A DNA stretch of 49,760 nucleotides from Nemertoderma westbladi. Taxonomy: Eukaryota; Xenacoelomorpha; Nemertodermatida; Nemertodermatidae. The position numbers were made by a program, and so were the translations under genes. Below the pieces are notes generated by a model. The model had not been told where the DNA came from, did not search any database, and saw only the letters and a program-made list of their open reading frames with translations. The stretch covers positions 1-49,760 of the forward strand of contig JAUCBJ010002072.1 of assembly GCA_032718475.1 (NCBI GenBank), written 5' to 3'. This document shows, in pieces, positions 40,234-49,760 of this stretch (within the stretch, counting starts at the first letter, position 1; the number at the start of each line of letters is the position of its first letter).

Positions 40234-40260
40234 TGAAAACAGCCTTACTTACTGTTTTCA
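40234..40260. repeat. perfect 9-bp hairpin just before the A 3' LTR
   Basis: TGAAAACAG (40234-40242) and CTGTTTTCA (40252-40260) enclose a 9-nt loop, eight bases before the LTR. It might help define plus-strand priming or RNA 3' structure; no direct evidence. Confidence 0.85.
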
Positions 40261-40408
40261 TGGAGCGGTGATGGATTATTTCACTATAAGGTAGCATTTG
40301 TAGCTTAACGTAAAAACTTTCTAAAATCCGACGCATTTTGATTAAATTAAAGTAATGTAATATGCCTATTCATATTTGTACACATAAACCCATAGGTAAC
40401 AATATTTG

Positions 40409-40475
40409 CGCAGTGGTCAGATGGTTAAGGCGTTGGTTACATTATAGATAGGTTACGAGTTCGAATCCCAGTCGG
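40409..40475 (+). promoter_or_regulatory. tRNA-like Pol III module, 3' LTR copy
   Basis: A box TGGTCAGATGG (40414-40424) and B box AGTTCGAATCC (40458-40468) are unchanged from the 5' LTR, while bases between them differ. Confidence 0.6.
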
Positions 40476-40656
40476 GAAATTTGCATTTTTGGGCTATTTA
40501 TTTTCGCTTTGATTTAATTAGATAAGCCAATGAGGTGCGTACAACATGTGGAACGATGAGTTGGGCCAATCATAGGGCATAGAACATCTTATTGCTCCAA
40601 TGTGAGGCCATGGAATGCTCTGGAAGGTTCTAGCGGATTCTATGTCCCAGATTTGC

Positions 40657-40664
40657 TATATAAG
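40657..40664 (+). promoter_or_regulatory. TATA box of the A 3' LTR
   Basis: TATATAAG followed by the same GGCTGGTTTGCCTTCGGTT block as in the 5' LTR. Confidence 0.55.
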
Positions 40665-42372
40665 GGCTGGTTTGCCTTCGGTTATCATTCATTATCACCT
40701 TCTAACACACTCACTCTTGTAATATTCGTTACATTACATTTAGTATCCCTATACATCATTAGTTGAGATTTGTGTAGATTTGGTTGATAAATCTTTTGTA
40801 AATTACGTAAATTATTATACTGTGAACTTTGAACATGTATATTTATCTTTGTCCACCACTGGGACAGCCAAGCATTTGCAAGATGGCAGCCTAGACCGTT
40901 AGGCCGTCAGCAACGCAGGGAAGATGTCCACAACACGCTAGCGCCCACATTAGATTAGCCCGCGCACCCCCTTCGCCCCTTCGAAATATTCAACCTTGCT
41001 ATGCAGCGCCCGATTCAGAGGAAGGTAAGACTTTGTTTGACGCCCTTGCCCGCCATAAGACCTATAGATCAGGGTAAGCTTGATGCCGTCCTGGGACGCC
41101 GCAAAATTTAGGATCAAATAGCTCAGATTCAGCCAGGAACCTGTACTACAAGTCCCCGGATTAACCTGTATTCCCTACAGGTGTGAACTATTGCTGTTTG
41201 TCAGTACGCAAGTACACATTAGGTACAGACAGCATACGTTCCATAATTTAGTGACTTGCGATACTGACAGTTAGGTACCGGTTTCACTTTGTAGTTTATA
41301 CATTAGTACCCCCCCCCCCCCCCCCCCCTGCCTGAACCCACGTTATTTGATCAGGCAAGGAGTACTTCTGCTACCGGCACTCGAACCAGAATCTGGTATT
41401 TGTGCCGATCACGGGTGTAGTTATTAACACCGTAATTGCCCGGTTGAGTTGTGGATAGGAAGGAGAGAGCTTTGATGTCATTTGTAAGTATTAAGCCCTA
41501 CAGAGCGCGGCTAGCTTATTTTCGTAGCTAGCGCACGGTATTGTTTCGGTCAGAAAATCACTAAAACCTAGTACAATGGAGTACACCAAAATTGTTTTAT
41601 ACGTAACACACCCACACACACACACGCCCTAAAACATATGCGCCTTTAGAGCTCCACTAGTTATTACATATCTTAGGTTACTCTCAGGCAGAATCTATTT
41701 TGTAGTTTACTATTCGTAGTTTGTAAATTTAGGATCTGATATTTAGTTACGGCAAGAAGGAGTATTTACTTATTAAAGTGGTGTTTTGTCTGAGCAGCAG
41801 TATTGTTACTTTAGGTACGACCCCCTTTAGACTGATTTAGTACTGGTCAGTATTGTTACGCTAGTCTGTTAATCCACTAGCTCGTATATAAACCATATAA
41901 ATCACACCGAGGCAAGTTTACGGTATTTAGGTCCGTTAGCGATAGTTAGGATTCGTTGCGCGGGGATTGTTTCCTCGTGAGTTTGGTCTGTCACCGTAGA
42001 CTGTACATTTGCCTCACCGGTTAGTGGACAGGCATCCTGTTTTGTCTAGTTCGTTGGGCATTTGACTCGCTCAAGTATTTAGAATAGACACCAGGCGCTG
42101 TTCCTCGCCAGTAGTTGTTCGCGTATTTGTATCTGTTTATTTACCCTGGACTGGGATTTATTGTCAGATACTGTACGAGCCCGTATACACTACTAGATCT
42201 TACGGTAAGATACATTGTTACCAGGATCCGGTAAGCAGTATACTACTGGACTTTACAAGGGCCGAAAAGAAGAGAGAGAGGCATAGGAACGTAAAGTGCG
42301 AGAGCCAAGTGTAGAGAACGAGCGTACAGAGCGGGTGGCGAGAGAGACAGAGTTAGCGAACCAGAGTTTGCG

Positions 42373-42489
<117 letters not shown>

Positions 42490-42490
<1 letters not shown>

Positions 42491-43308
42491 TGGGAAAGCG
42501 CATGCGGGATGATATGCATGCCCGGTTAAGGGGGTTTATGCAATATCAGGCTAAGCAAAAGCGCCGATTAGAACTGGCGCAGTTGGGATTATCGGAGAGT
42601 GAGGCTGGCTCGGGTAGTATTTACGAGGAGCCCGAAGTAATGGAGACATTTGTTAATACCCCACTTACAGGCACCGGACGACAGAACCAGGACTGGTGTA
42701 ACTGTACGGGCGGGGGGGGGGGGGGTAATAATAATATGTTTGAAGGCATTAATATTAATAGTACCGTAGTGGATGACCCTAATCAAAATTTCATTGCAGG
42801 AAATAATCTTTTACCCGGTAGTAATAATTTTGATTCAAATAATCCAAATAATAATTTAAATTCAAATATACAAAATAATCCAAATAATTCTAATTTAAAC
42901 GAACAAAATAATTCAAATAATAATAATTCTAATTTAAATAATTTAAATAATTTGGATAATAATATTATTGATAACGGTGCTATTAATACGAACGCAAGGG
43001 ACACAGGTGGTCCGGCCAGCGAGAGCCTTCTAGGCCACGTAGTTACGCAGGTAGTAGCGGGGGTGAGTCACACCAACGGGAGCCTGCAAGGCCACGTAGT
43101 TAGGCAGGGAGTAGCGGGGGTGAGTCAACCCGACAGGAGCCTGCAAGGCCACGCAGTTGCACAGGGAGAGATGGGGGTGAGTAGACCCAGCCGCAGTAGA
43201 GACAATGCGTCGACTAGAGAGGGGCATAGAAGCGAAGTAGGAGGTAGTGAAGTAAGAAGTGGCGAGTGGGGGGGGGGGGGCTATGGGCGCCCCACCACGG
43301 GAGATTAG
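42490..43308 (+). pseudogene. gag: element D gag N-terminal region, low complexity
   Basis: 272 codons open from the GTG at 42490 (first ATG 42502). The first 60 residues are basic then acidic; next is a Gly run from a 14-G tract (42712-42725), then about 60 residues of Asn-rich sequence from AAT-type repeats. Then come three 19-residue tandem repeats (57 bp each, 43024-43194), then a Gly/Arg-rich end made by poly-G minisatellite. It looks like a disordered gag N-terminal segment. It could also be simply repeat-derived open frame. Confidence 0.45.
43024..43194 (+). repeat. 57-bp tandem repeat, three units
   Basis: Units at 43024-43080, 43081-43137 and 43138-43194, in frame, each encoding 19 residues of the pattern LxGHVVxQGVAGVSxxxxS. 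Confidence 0.9.
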
Positions 43309-43600
43309 TGGCGAGAGGGGGGGGGGGCAGATAATGCCCCACAAGAGTGGCGTAGAAGCGAAATAAGAGGTAGTGAAGTAATAAGTGGCGAGTAGGGGGG
43401 GGGGGGGGGGGGCTACGGGCGCCCCACCACGGGAGATTAGTGGCGAGAGGGGGGGGGGCAGAGAATGTCCCGCAAGAGGGGCGTAGAAGCGAAGTAGGAG
43501 GTAGTGAAGTAAGAAGTGGCGAGTGGGGGGCTACGGCGCCCCACCACGGGAGATTAGTGGCGAGAGGGGGGGGGGGTAGAAAATGTCCCACGAGCGTTGG
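43228..43600. repeat. poly-G minisatellite, three units of about 105-141 bp
   Basis: Units begin with AGAAGCGAARTARGAGGTAG at 43228, 43354 and 43495. Each includes GGCGAGTRGGGG followed by a variable G-run, GCGCCCCACCACGGGAGATT and a second G-run. The G-runs range from about 6 to 19 and account for most length differences. Confidence 0.9.
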
Positions 43601-44499
43601 CGGATAATGCGCGGGGCGAGTTAGGTGAACCTCGGCACCCGACGATGGAGAATAGTAGGGGGATTGCGAGTATCCCCAAGAGCGTCCAACCGGGCAGAGA
43701 GAGAGATGTTGACGACGGGAGTGGGTGAGCGAGAAGCCGTCAGTCGGAAGAGGGAAGAAGAACAGTGGAGTTTAACCTGAATGAAAAGAATTTCATCGCC
43801 CCAGAGGGACGCAGCCTGGTGAGATATACCACACACCAGGAGAAGGGTACAGAACGTACCGATACGAGGATGAGAACAGGAGAGGGGATCGAAGAGAAAC
43901 TTCCCGACGGGATATAGCTGCCGATCGAGAATACTTCTTGGAATATTCGAGAAGAATAAACTTCGGTCCGGAAGGACACAGGCAGACTGCAGGACATACT
44001 ATAGGCCTTACTACACATACTATTGGCCATGCTGGAAGATATAGTGTAGGCGACAGGGTAGCGCGAACAACGGGATTAGATCCGGAAGTCGCGGCATACA
44101 TACCGGTAGGTAGGCAAGAAGTGGATAGGCCTATACCGGTACCTGCACACCAGTATGACTATAATATGCAGGGACATAACATATACCCAGGGGAAGGGGG
44201 TGTTATTGCCGATAGATGTGTGGGCCCCAATATATTAACATCAACCCCAGTACCAAACATAACACCGGTGGGGGGGGGCAGGGTGACATTCCCCCATTAC
44301 AATATCAACAATACACTCAACCGAGAATAAGAACACCGAACCCCCTGGACCAGAACAGATCGTGCGACACGGATGGAGGGGGCCGTTACACCCAATGATA
44401 TATCCGACACAGAAGAAATCAACAGGCCAGACAGGCGGACCGCACCCAATAGCAGGAGAGTCTGTACAGCATCCGTCGAACACATTGGAAGCATAGGCG
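43601..44499 (+). pseudogene. element D gag linker region
   Basis: A frame is open at 43938-44330 (130 codons: Gly, His, Arg, Pro, Val rich, disordered). Short open pieces lie on either side (43601-43728, 44330-44500). No domain is recognised. By position this is the stretch between the gag N-terminus and capsid. A G-run at 44271-44278 sits near the end of the frame. Confidence 0.35.
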
Positions 44500-45249
44500 A
44501 TGGGTATGGCAACACTTATTGATGCGCTCAAGACCAGGATCGAGTTACTACCAGTTGAACCATTTAAATTCGACGGAAGCAGACCGGAAAAATACCTGCA
44601 ATTCCGACGCATGTAAAGCAACGAAATATTAACTAAGAATCTGACCCAGGCGGAGTGCCTAAAATATTTACAGGTATACACAGGAGGCCCAGCGTACGAC
44701 ATCGTGAGGCAGTATCAGGGCATCGAGGGTGGCTTCACGACTGCATGGCGGGCCCTAGACAGGGAATATGGACACTTAGCCAAGATCATCCGGCAGACCC
44801 TGAGGGGAATAACATCGGGTGGCCTACAGGATAACTCTGTTAGTATAAAGACCTTTGCGAATAAGGTTGAGAAGGCGTTGATCATGCTGAAGACGCTAGA
44901 CGCGCCATACGAACTCAACGCATCTAATAACATCACAACGATGGCGCAGGCACTGCCGATCTGGCTACGGAACAAATGGAGGAAGATCGCCTTCTCCACC
45001 CAGGAGAAGAAAGGTGCGGAACCGGGCCTAGAGGAAATGTCGAACTTCCTCAACTACGAAGCAGAGTTGATTACAGACCCAGTCTACAGTGAGGATAGTT
45101 TGGGGAAGGCGCAGAAGACCGAATACAACAGGCCTAAACCCGAACATAATCCGGCAGATCCATTCCCGAGAGTGAGACAGTCGCTACCACATGCGGCCAC
45201 GCAGTGGACTGCTAGTCCACAGTTAGTTGGGAGTACACTAAACCGGTAG
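44500..45249 (+). pseudogene. gag: element D gag capsid (BEL/Pao DUF1759-like)
   Basis: The frame opens at ATG 44500, has TAA at 44614-44616, and goes on to TAG 45247-45249. Capsid motifs are PVEPFKFDGSRPEKYLQFRRM, then LTQAECLKYLQVYTGGPAYDIV and FTTAWRALDREYGH, the order of BEL/Pao gag. After 45249 the zinc-knuckle frame takes over with a one-base shift, so the two belonged together. Confidence 0.75.
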
Positions 45250-46206
45250 ATAAGAATCTACGCGCGATACGTGAAGGGCTATACAGGGAACGCTACAATC
45301 CAGGATACGAATGTCAATTGCATAGGGATGGAACCCATAAGACCATGAGTTGTAAGCATTGGCAAGCGTTGCCTAAACAAGATCGTGTAGCCTACGCGGA
45401 TACAAACGGACTATGTCATCGATGCGTGGTAGAAGGACACAGATTCGGAGAGTGTAGAGAAGCACCGATAGGAGACGATGAGACTGGAGGCCAAACTATG
45501 GCTACGAGCATGACGGGAGCAAGAAGAAAGAGGAAAGTACTACTCGGGGTAGTACCAGTGAGGATAACAGGAAAGGGCGGCCGATCAGTCACAACATTGA
45601 TGCTGGTCGACAGCAGAGCAGCCTTCACGCTGGTGGAGAATTGGGTGGCCAAGGAGATAGGGTTACAGACGAGGCCGAGTAGGATGGCGGTAACTACTAT
45701 CTCGAGTAAGGATGAGGTCCTGGAGATGAGGACGGGACGGTGCGAGATATCAGCAATAGCACCGGGATGTGATTATGGGGCGACCATCGACCCCATTCAG
45801 ATAATAGAATCGATCAACATAAATGCCAGGCGACCAACTAAGATCGAGGTCGAGCAATACCGGTTCCTGGACGATATCGATTTCTCAATACCGAAAGTGG
45901 ACATCTCGAAGGTATCCATCATAGTCGGAATGGATTGTCCGACGGCCCACGAGAGAGTAAGGACCATATTCGGAAGAGAATAAGCAGCGGGATCTGACGG
46001 CGATTCTCACGCCGTTCGGATGGATGCTTAGCGGCCCAATTAAAACCAAGATTCCATCCAGGGTGTCGGAGACATCAGGGTGCATGCTATCAGGCACCGT
46101 TAAGGATGTAGAGGAGAAACCAGAGACGGGCGATGGGGAGGTCCCATGTGAGAAGCGGCCCGGGAAGGATACCAGGAGTTGGGTATGGATCTGGAACCAC
46201 GCATAG
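45250..46206 (+). pseudogene. pro: element D zinc knuckle and protease, frameshifted
   Basis: An open frame covers about 45250-45983. It has CHRCVVEGHRFGEC (CX2CX4HX4C), then a retropepsin-like domain with MLVDSRAAFTLVENWV, where DSGS-type residues would be expected (DSRA), and VSIIVGMDCP. An indel near 45975 shifts to the frame open at 46024-46206, which carries TPFGWMLSGP, the BEL protease end motif. No RT motif follows; the usual FW-L-E segment and the RT palm are absent from the rest of D. Confidence 0.75.
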
Positions 46207-46332
46207 TGGAGCGTGGTGAAAGGATAGAGGATAGTTCCAGAGAAATACCGTCAGTAGATGAATTAGGAGGGGAAGTAACAGCAAGAGAGTGGGCGGGAGG
46301 AGAATGGATTCGACGCGGAAGACTTAGAGACG

Positions 46333-46833
46333 ATGGGATGGAACAAGGATGTTCCCGGCAACTATCGGTATGAGGATGGAGAAGAGTGGACGGCGAGATG
46401 TCCGGAGAAGTGTCCGGAGGAGACGCCGGTCCGGTTGAGAGGCATACCGAATAGGGGGAGGTCAAATAAGAAGACAGGGTGGAAAGGGATAGGATTACTA
46501 TTATCCATTCTGTTCTATCTATTCTTTCGATTTCTTTTCATTCTACCGCCAGGTGACGACAAGATGAAGGGTGGCATTTTGCTGCCAGGGGACCATGAGG
46601 AAATCAAGAAGGCGACTGGAAGACCCGATTTTAGGGTGGTGGAGGAGGGAGAATCAATTCCTAGAGAGTTGGAATTGGCAAGGAGAGTGTGGCGAAGGAT
46701 AAGAGGACCTACAGGGGTGCAGTGGGAGAGTGCCTGCTGGAAGAATCGGGGCACCTTAGAGTTTAGTCGTCCAATATGTTGGACTGAGGGGGGTGGGAAT
46801 GAGGGCGAGACGCCCTTCCCACACAAAATATAA
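46333..46833 (+). CDS. element D 3' ORF with one membrane segment (unknown)
   Basis: 166 codons from ATG 46333. Residues 55-75 are strongly hydrophobic (GIGLLLSILFYLFFRFLFIL), followed by PPGDD and a charged C-terminal half containing PGDHEEIKKATGRPDFRVVE. The hydrophobic segment would suit a membrane anchor. It lies where an env-like gene or the pol C-terminus would be. It might be the last remnant of a deleted pol-env region; I recognise no family. The preceding 46179-46373 also has an open, overlapping frame. Confidence 0.4.
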   Translation: MGWNKDVPGNYRYEDGEEWTARCPEKCPEETPVRLRGIPNRGRSNKKTGWKGIGLLLSILFYLFFRFLFILPPGDDKMKGGILLPGDHEEIKKATGRPDFRVVEEGESIPRELELARRVWRRIRGPTGVQWESACWKNRGTLEFSRPICWTEGGGNEGETPFPHKI

Positions 46834-47450
46834 AAAATAAATAATAAATAATAAAATAATAAAATAAGAAGTGAGATAGTAGAAAGTTAGAAAGTAATAG
46901 TAGGGATAGTTAGATAGTAAGTAGTAGTTAGAAAGTTAGTAGAAGTTAGTAAGAGTTAGAAAGTTAGTAGGAGTTAGTATATAACATACCAGATAAGGGA
47001 GTAGGAGGAGTACAGTAGTACCGTTAGAGTTAGAAGTAGGCAGAAATTAGGGAGTGTGGTATATAAACATACCACGGGAGTAGGAGGGTACATAGTACCG
47101 TTAGAGTTAGAAGTAGGCAGAAGATAGGGAGTGTGGTATATTGACATACCACGAGTAGTAGCAGGGTACATAGTACTGGAGTAGCAGGGTACATGAGTAC
47201 CAAGAGAGTTAGAGGTTGTGGGCACCAAAAGCGCCACGTAGAAAGAGAGGGAGTATGGTATGTAGATATACCATAGAAGTAGTAGCAGAGGGGTTGTGGG
47301 CACCGAAAGCGCCACGTAGAAAGAGAGTAGAGGGTATGGTATGTAGGTATACCATAGAGGTAGTAGCAGAGGGGTTGTGGGCACCAAAAGCGCCACGTAG
47401 TAGAGAGAGTGAAGGGTGTGGTATGTAGGTATTAGGTAGTAGCATTATGT
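46834..47450. repeat. palindrome-rich tandem repeats in the element D 3' region
   Basis: GTTAG-rich sequence is followed by units of about 77-81 bp. GTGTGG begins at 47054 and 47131 in one variant, and GTTGTGGGCACC begins at 47215, 47293 and 47374 in another. Units contain short inverted repeats: GTGGTAT/ATACCAC, GGTAC/GTACC, TATGGTAT/ATACCATA. Open minus-strand frames rich in Thr, Tyr and Pro are repeat by-products. Confidence 0.85.
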
Positions 47451-48192
47451 AGGTAGTAGCAGTATTAGGGTACATAGTACCGTTAGAGTTAATAGAGTTA
47501 GTAGTAAGAGAGTTACATAGTAAGTAGAAGGGTAAGAAGTAAGTAGCAAGGTAGATAGGATGATAGCACAGACAGGGGTAAGACGAAGGAAAATTGGCAC
47601 TTTGGGAGTGGTAGAGAACACAGGACATTGTGGAGCAGTGGGCATGGGCCAGCTCATGGGCCTTGTCTGCCACAAGCCGATGGACTGGGGCAAGTTCTGG
47701 GGGGAGCACGGAGCGGGCACGGGACATTGCGAAGCAGTGGCGATGGGGCCAGCTCATGAGGCTTGTCTTCCACAAGCCGATGGACTGGGGTAAGTTCCGA
47801 GGGGAGTATGAGAGGAGTACGAGGGAAGTATGGAGAGGAGGTGTTGGCGTGTGAGGAAGTGAGAGGAGTGCGATTCAAGTGTGGGGAGCGAGCAGGGAGA
47901 GAGGAAGAGTAAGGGAGAGAGAGGTCGAGAGTAAGATTAGGAGTGAGAGTTTTTGAAAATTATGTGAAGAGTCCACAATTGTCTCGAACAGAGACGTCAG
48001 ATATCTTGGTGCAACATAGGTTGCGATTGCACCAAGAAGGGGTAGCAACATCATACCCAGGGGGGGGGGGGGGGGGCCTGGAAAGCCGACCCCGAGAAAA
48101 GAAATCCACCCCACACCCGATTGTAGATCGGGTTCCAGTGGAATTGAAGCGCACTTGTAGTTGCTTCTCTCTTCTCACCGGGAAGATAGCAT
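47451..48192. other. element D 3' non-coding region
   Basis: Contains a 99-bp tandem repeat, two units (47624-47722 and 47723-47815, GACATTG start), an inverted repeat TTGGTGCAA...TTGCACCAA around 48004-48036, and a run of 17-18 G at 48060-48077. I see no gene. Confidence 0.7.
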
Positions 48193-48200
48193 GGGGGGAG
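48193..48200 (+). other. polypurine tract of element D
   Basis: GGGGGGAG immediately before the 3' LTR, in the standard place for plus-strand priming. Confidence 0.7.
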
Positions 48201-48854
48201 TGTAAGTGGATTCAATTCCGCCTCATTACCTACCAGAAAATGGGATGGTGGCATTTTCAGCAATATGTTGGAGATACGAGATTAGCAATATTAATCTCGT
48301 ATCACAACCAACATATGGGGGGGGGGGAGCAACACAAGCCCCGAAGCCACACACAAAGGAAGGTTAGAGGTCAAACCACCTCGGAGGGGACACAGCTAGC
48401 AGAGGCTAGCAGCAGAGGGGAAACACTCCCAGAGAGTGAAAGGGCGACAAGTAGGGTATTAGCCAATAAGGGCAAAGGAGAGCATCCATTAGGTAACAGG
48501 CCAAGGTAGCGTAGGAGTGAAGTAATATTGGTATATCAATCATATATTATCTCCTGCTACCGGTTTGTGATTCAGTTTAGTTAGTTACCCAGTTTCAGTG
48601 CAGACGGGTAATATTGTTTTACCGTCACCGTCATCGACATTGGCTGTATATTAATCTATTACCGGTACCAAGCAATATTGTCATCCACCATCATATTAAC
48701 TGTGCTATTATTATTATATTACAACGGCAAGGAACAACATTAACTCTGAACGCTTTTCTCCAACGGCCTCGGCCAAGCTATCAGTGACACCATCCCAGCC
48801 TGCGGTGACGCGTACAAGACAACCTACCCGGTCGGGATCTCTGATCCCGTCACA
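48201..48854 (+). repeat. 3' LTR of element D
   Basis: 654 bp. The hairpin (48263-48316) and the terminal stem (48833-48849) are intact; the G-run is 11 (48317-48327). The loop of the terminal stem is TCT here and TTC in the 5' LTR, so the stem is kept while the loop has changed. Confidence 0.92.
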
Positions 48855-48859
48855 TGAAG

Positions 48860-49038
48860 GCAAGTAATATTAAAAATGTGGTTACGTGATCGAGTGACGT
48901 AAACTGGCTTTATGGTTTAATGTAATAAGTTTTGTAATTATGTAATATGATAATATAAATTATGTAATATGTTTTATGGTAAAACTGGTTTTCTGATTAC
49001 AGTGTCTGATCGGATTTATTTAAGAGGGATAACGTGAA
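48860..49038. other. right host flank
   Basis: AT-rich sequence outside element D, and also 49271-49472 and 49666-49760. I see no gene, RNA or repeat array other than the two fold-back elements. Confidence 0.6.
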
Positions 49039-49270
49039 GGCCACGTTCACACTACCGAGTCAAAGTCAAAGTAAAAGTTAAAGTCAAATTAAAAGTCAAA
49101 TTAAAATAAACGTAGCTGCTAGCTATAATAAATAATAATACATTATTTAGGCCTAATATAATACATAAGGGCGTTCTAGAAAAAAATAAATTTCTTGTGT
49201 TTATTTTTAACATTTTGTCTTTTGACTTTGAATTTGACTTTGACTTTGACTCGGTAGTGTCAACGCGGCC
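49039..49270. mobile_element. MITE-like fold-back element with AAAGTC repeats
   Basis: About 232 bp with terminal inverted repeats: the left end GGCCACGTTCACACTACCGA pairs with the right end TCGGTAGTGTCAACGCGGCC. Both continue inward as degenerate AAAGTC hexamers. The centre is AT-rich and non-coding. The target duplication is unclear (GGCC may belong to the repeats). Probably a non-autonomous DNA transposon; the superfamily cannot be named. Confidence 0.8.
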
Positions 49271-49472
49271 AGGCAATTACAGCAATATCACCAATTAAGC
49301 AATACCAGCAATTAAGCAATACCAGACTCGATTTGGTTCTTGAAATTTTAAGTTAACAAATAATTGACATTTCATACTATACTCGGCTGGTCTACAACCA
49401 GCAGGTAAATAATGTGTTGCACTCTGCATTCAATAAATTGTTTAATGTTTATTTGGCCATCATACACCATGT

Positions 49473-49665
49473 CCCAATACAACACCCATTTTTAGGGGTC
49501 GGGGCTTGTCGTATGGAAATAACTGAGAAATTGAAAAATCCGGCCAGGCCACCAATAAGAAAATGTGTCGATCTATCATCATACCAATTTTCATACAATT
49601 TTATAGAAATTTGAAAAAAATTAGGGGGGTCTCCGTCCCCCTAAAAATGGTTGTTGTGTTAAGGG
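49473..49665. mobile_element. second MITE-like fold-back element
   Basis: About 193 bp with imperfect terminal inverted repeats: left arm ATACAACACCCATTTTTAGG at 49478-49497 against the right arm around 49639-49660 (CCTAAAAATGGTTGTTGTGT). The interior has no coding frame of note. No clear target duplication was seen. Confidence 0.6.
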
Positions 49666-49760
49666 AAATGGTTAATACAGTAAGACGAAGGGTTATGATT
49701 GATTGCCATGAGCCATGTTTAATAATGTCTTATCATGAGTTGTGTATTTATTATAATTTA

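Larger units (their letters stand above)
39669..40268 (+). other. element A 3' untranslated region
   Basis: 600 bp, AT-rich, with palindromes at 39674-39693 and 39788-39807, a roughly 29-bp tandem repeat of GGATGTTTATAT type at 39695-39765, and a perfect hairpin at 40234-40260. The tract before the 3' LTR (CATGGAGCGG, 40259-40268) is a weak polypurine tract. Confidence 0.7.
3835..42257 (+). mobile_element. Element A: giant BEL/Pao LTR retrotransposon
   Basis: Long direct repeats at 3835-6091 and 40269-42257 start TGATGGATTATT and end ACTTTAC(A), with the target-site duplication AGGGC at 3830-3834 and 42258-42262. Between them lie, in order, a leader, a coiled-coil ORF, gag with zinc knuckles, protease, RT, RNase H, integrase and a further 3' coding region. 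Removing the nested Copia block (after 11680, resuming at 24651) and the LINE (25041-31898, which includes one TSD copy) leaves about 18.6 kb, far larger than the 5-10 kb I associate with BEL/Pao elements. The coding region has nonsense and frameshift changes, and the two LTRs differ at many places including indels, so this copy is old and inactive. Confidence 0.9.
40269..42257 (+). repeat. 3' LTR of element A (1989 bp)
   Basis: Matches 3835-6091 with many substitutions and indels. It has one copy of the terminal 91 bp, two instead of three of the 52-bp repeats (near 41800 and 41848), a single C-run (41309-41328, 20 C), and lacks several stretches of the 5' LTR (for example the part matching about 5010-5145). 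Confidence 0.92.

Noticed and set aside
43214-43591. Pro-rich minus-strand ORF
   Set aside because: It is the antisense of the poly-G minisatellite.
47209-47775. 188-residue minus-strand ORF
   Set aside because: Made of translated tandem repeats of the D 3' region with no domain pattern.

Overview
This window is eukaryotic repeat DNA from an animal genome, most likely an aquatic invertebrate. The basis is the mix of BEL/Pao and animal-type Ty1/Copia LTR retrotransposons, 5'-truncated non-LTR LINEs and fold-back elements, and the absence of any operon-like arrangement. I cannot name the species. No convincing single-copy host gene is visible; one unrecognised reading-frame fragment lies on the minus strand at 402-906.

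The layout is a nest of retroelements whose boundaries can be fixed by LTR pairs and target-site duplications (TSDs). Outermost is element D, 2190-48854, with 657/654-bp LTRs and TSD TGAAG. It is a BEL/Pao-like element with gag and protease but no recognisable RT, RNase H or integrase. Inside its N-terminal gag region sits element A, 3835-42257, with LTRs of 2257/1989 bp and TSD AGGGC. A is a giant BEL/Pao element, about 18.6 kb once its own insertions are subtracted. Its order is LTR, long leader, 591-aa alanine-rich coiled-coil ORF, gag capsid and zinc knuckles, protease, RT, RNase H, integrase, an unusual 2.5-kb 3' coding region with three zinc knuckles, LTR.

Element A is interrupted twice. 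In the protease-RT linker there is a tandem block of a 374-bp host segment (H), Copia element B1 (11681-16974, one intact 1515-aa gag-pol ORF), H again, Copia B2 (17354-24271, frameshifted, with a LINE in its leader), and H a third time. In the RT, a minus-strand, 5'-truncated LINE (25041-31890, TSD GCCATTAG) carries inside its own ORF a small BEL/Pao deletion derivative, element C (25368-30127, TSD GAAGC). C's LTRs look identical apart from the length of a C-run, so C is the youngest datable insertion.

The most unusual signals are in element A. A near-perfect palindrome (GGAAGGCTTGCGAGCCTACC and variants) occurs at ten independent sites, always in one orientation, in coding and non-coding parts and in more than one reading frame. 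The LTRs carry a tRNA-like Pol III A/B-box module upstream of a TATA box. The 3' zinc-knuckle region occupies the place where other BEL elements may carry env. Elements A, C and D each have C or G homopolymer tracts inside their LTRs. The 2.2 kb left of D and the 0.9 kb right of it are host flank with a minisatellite and two MITE-like fold-back repeats.
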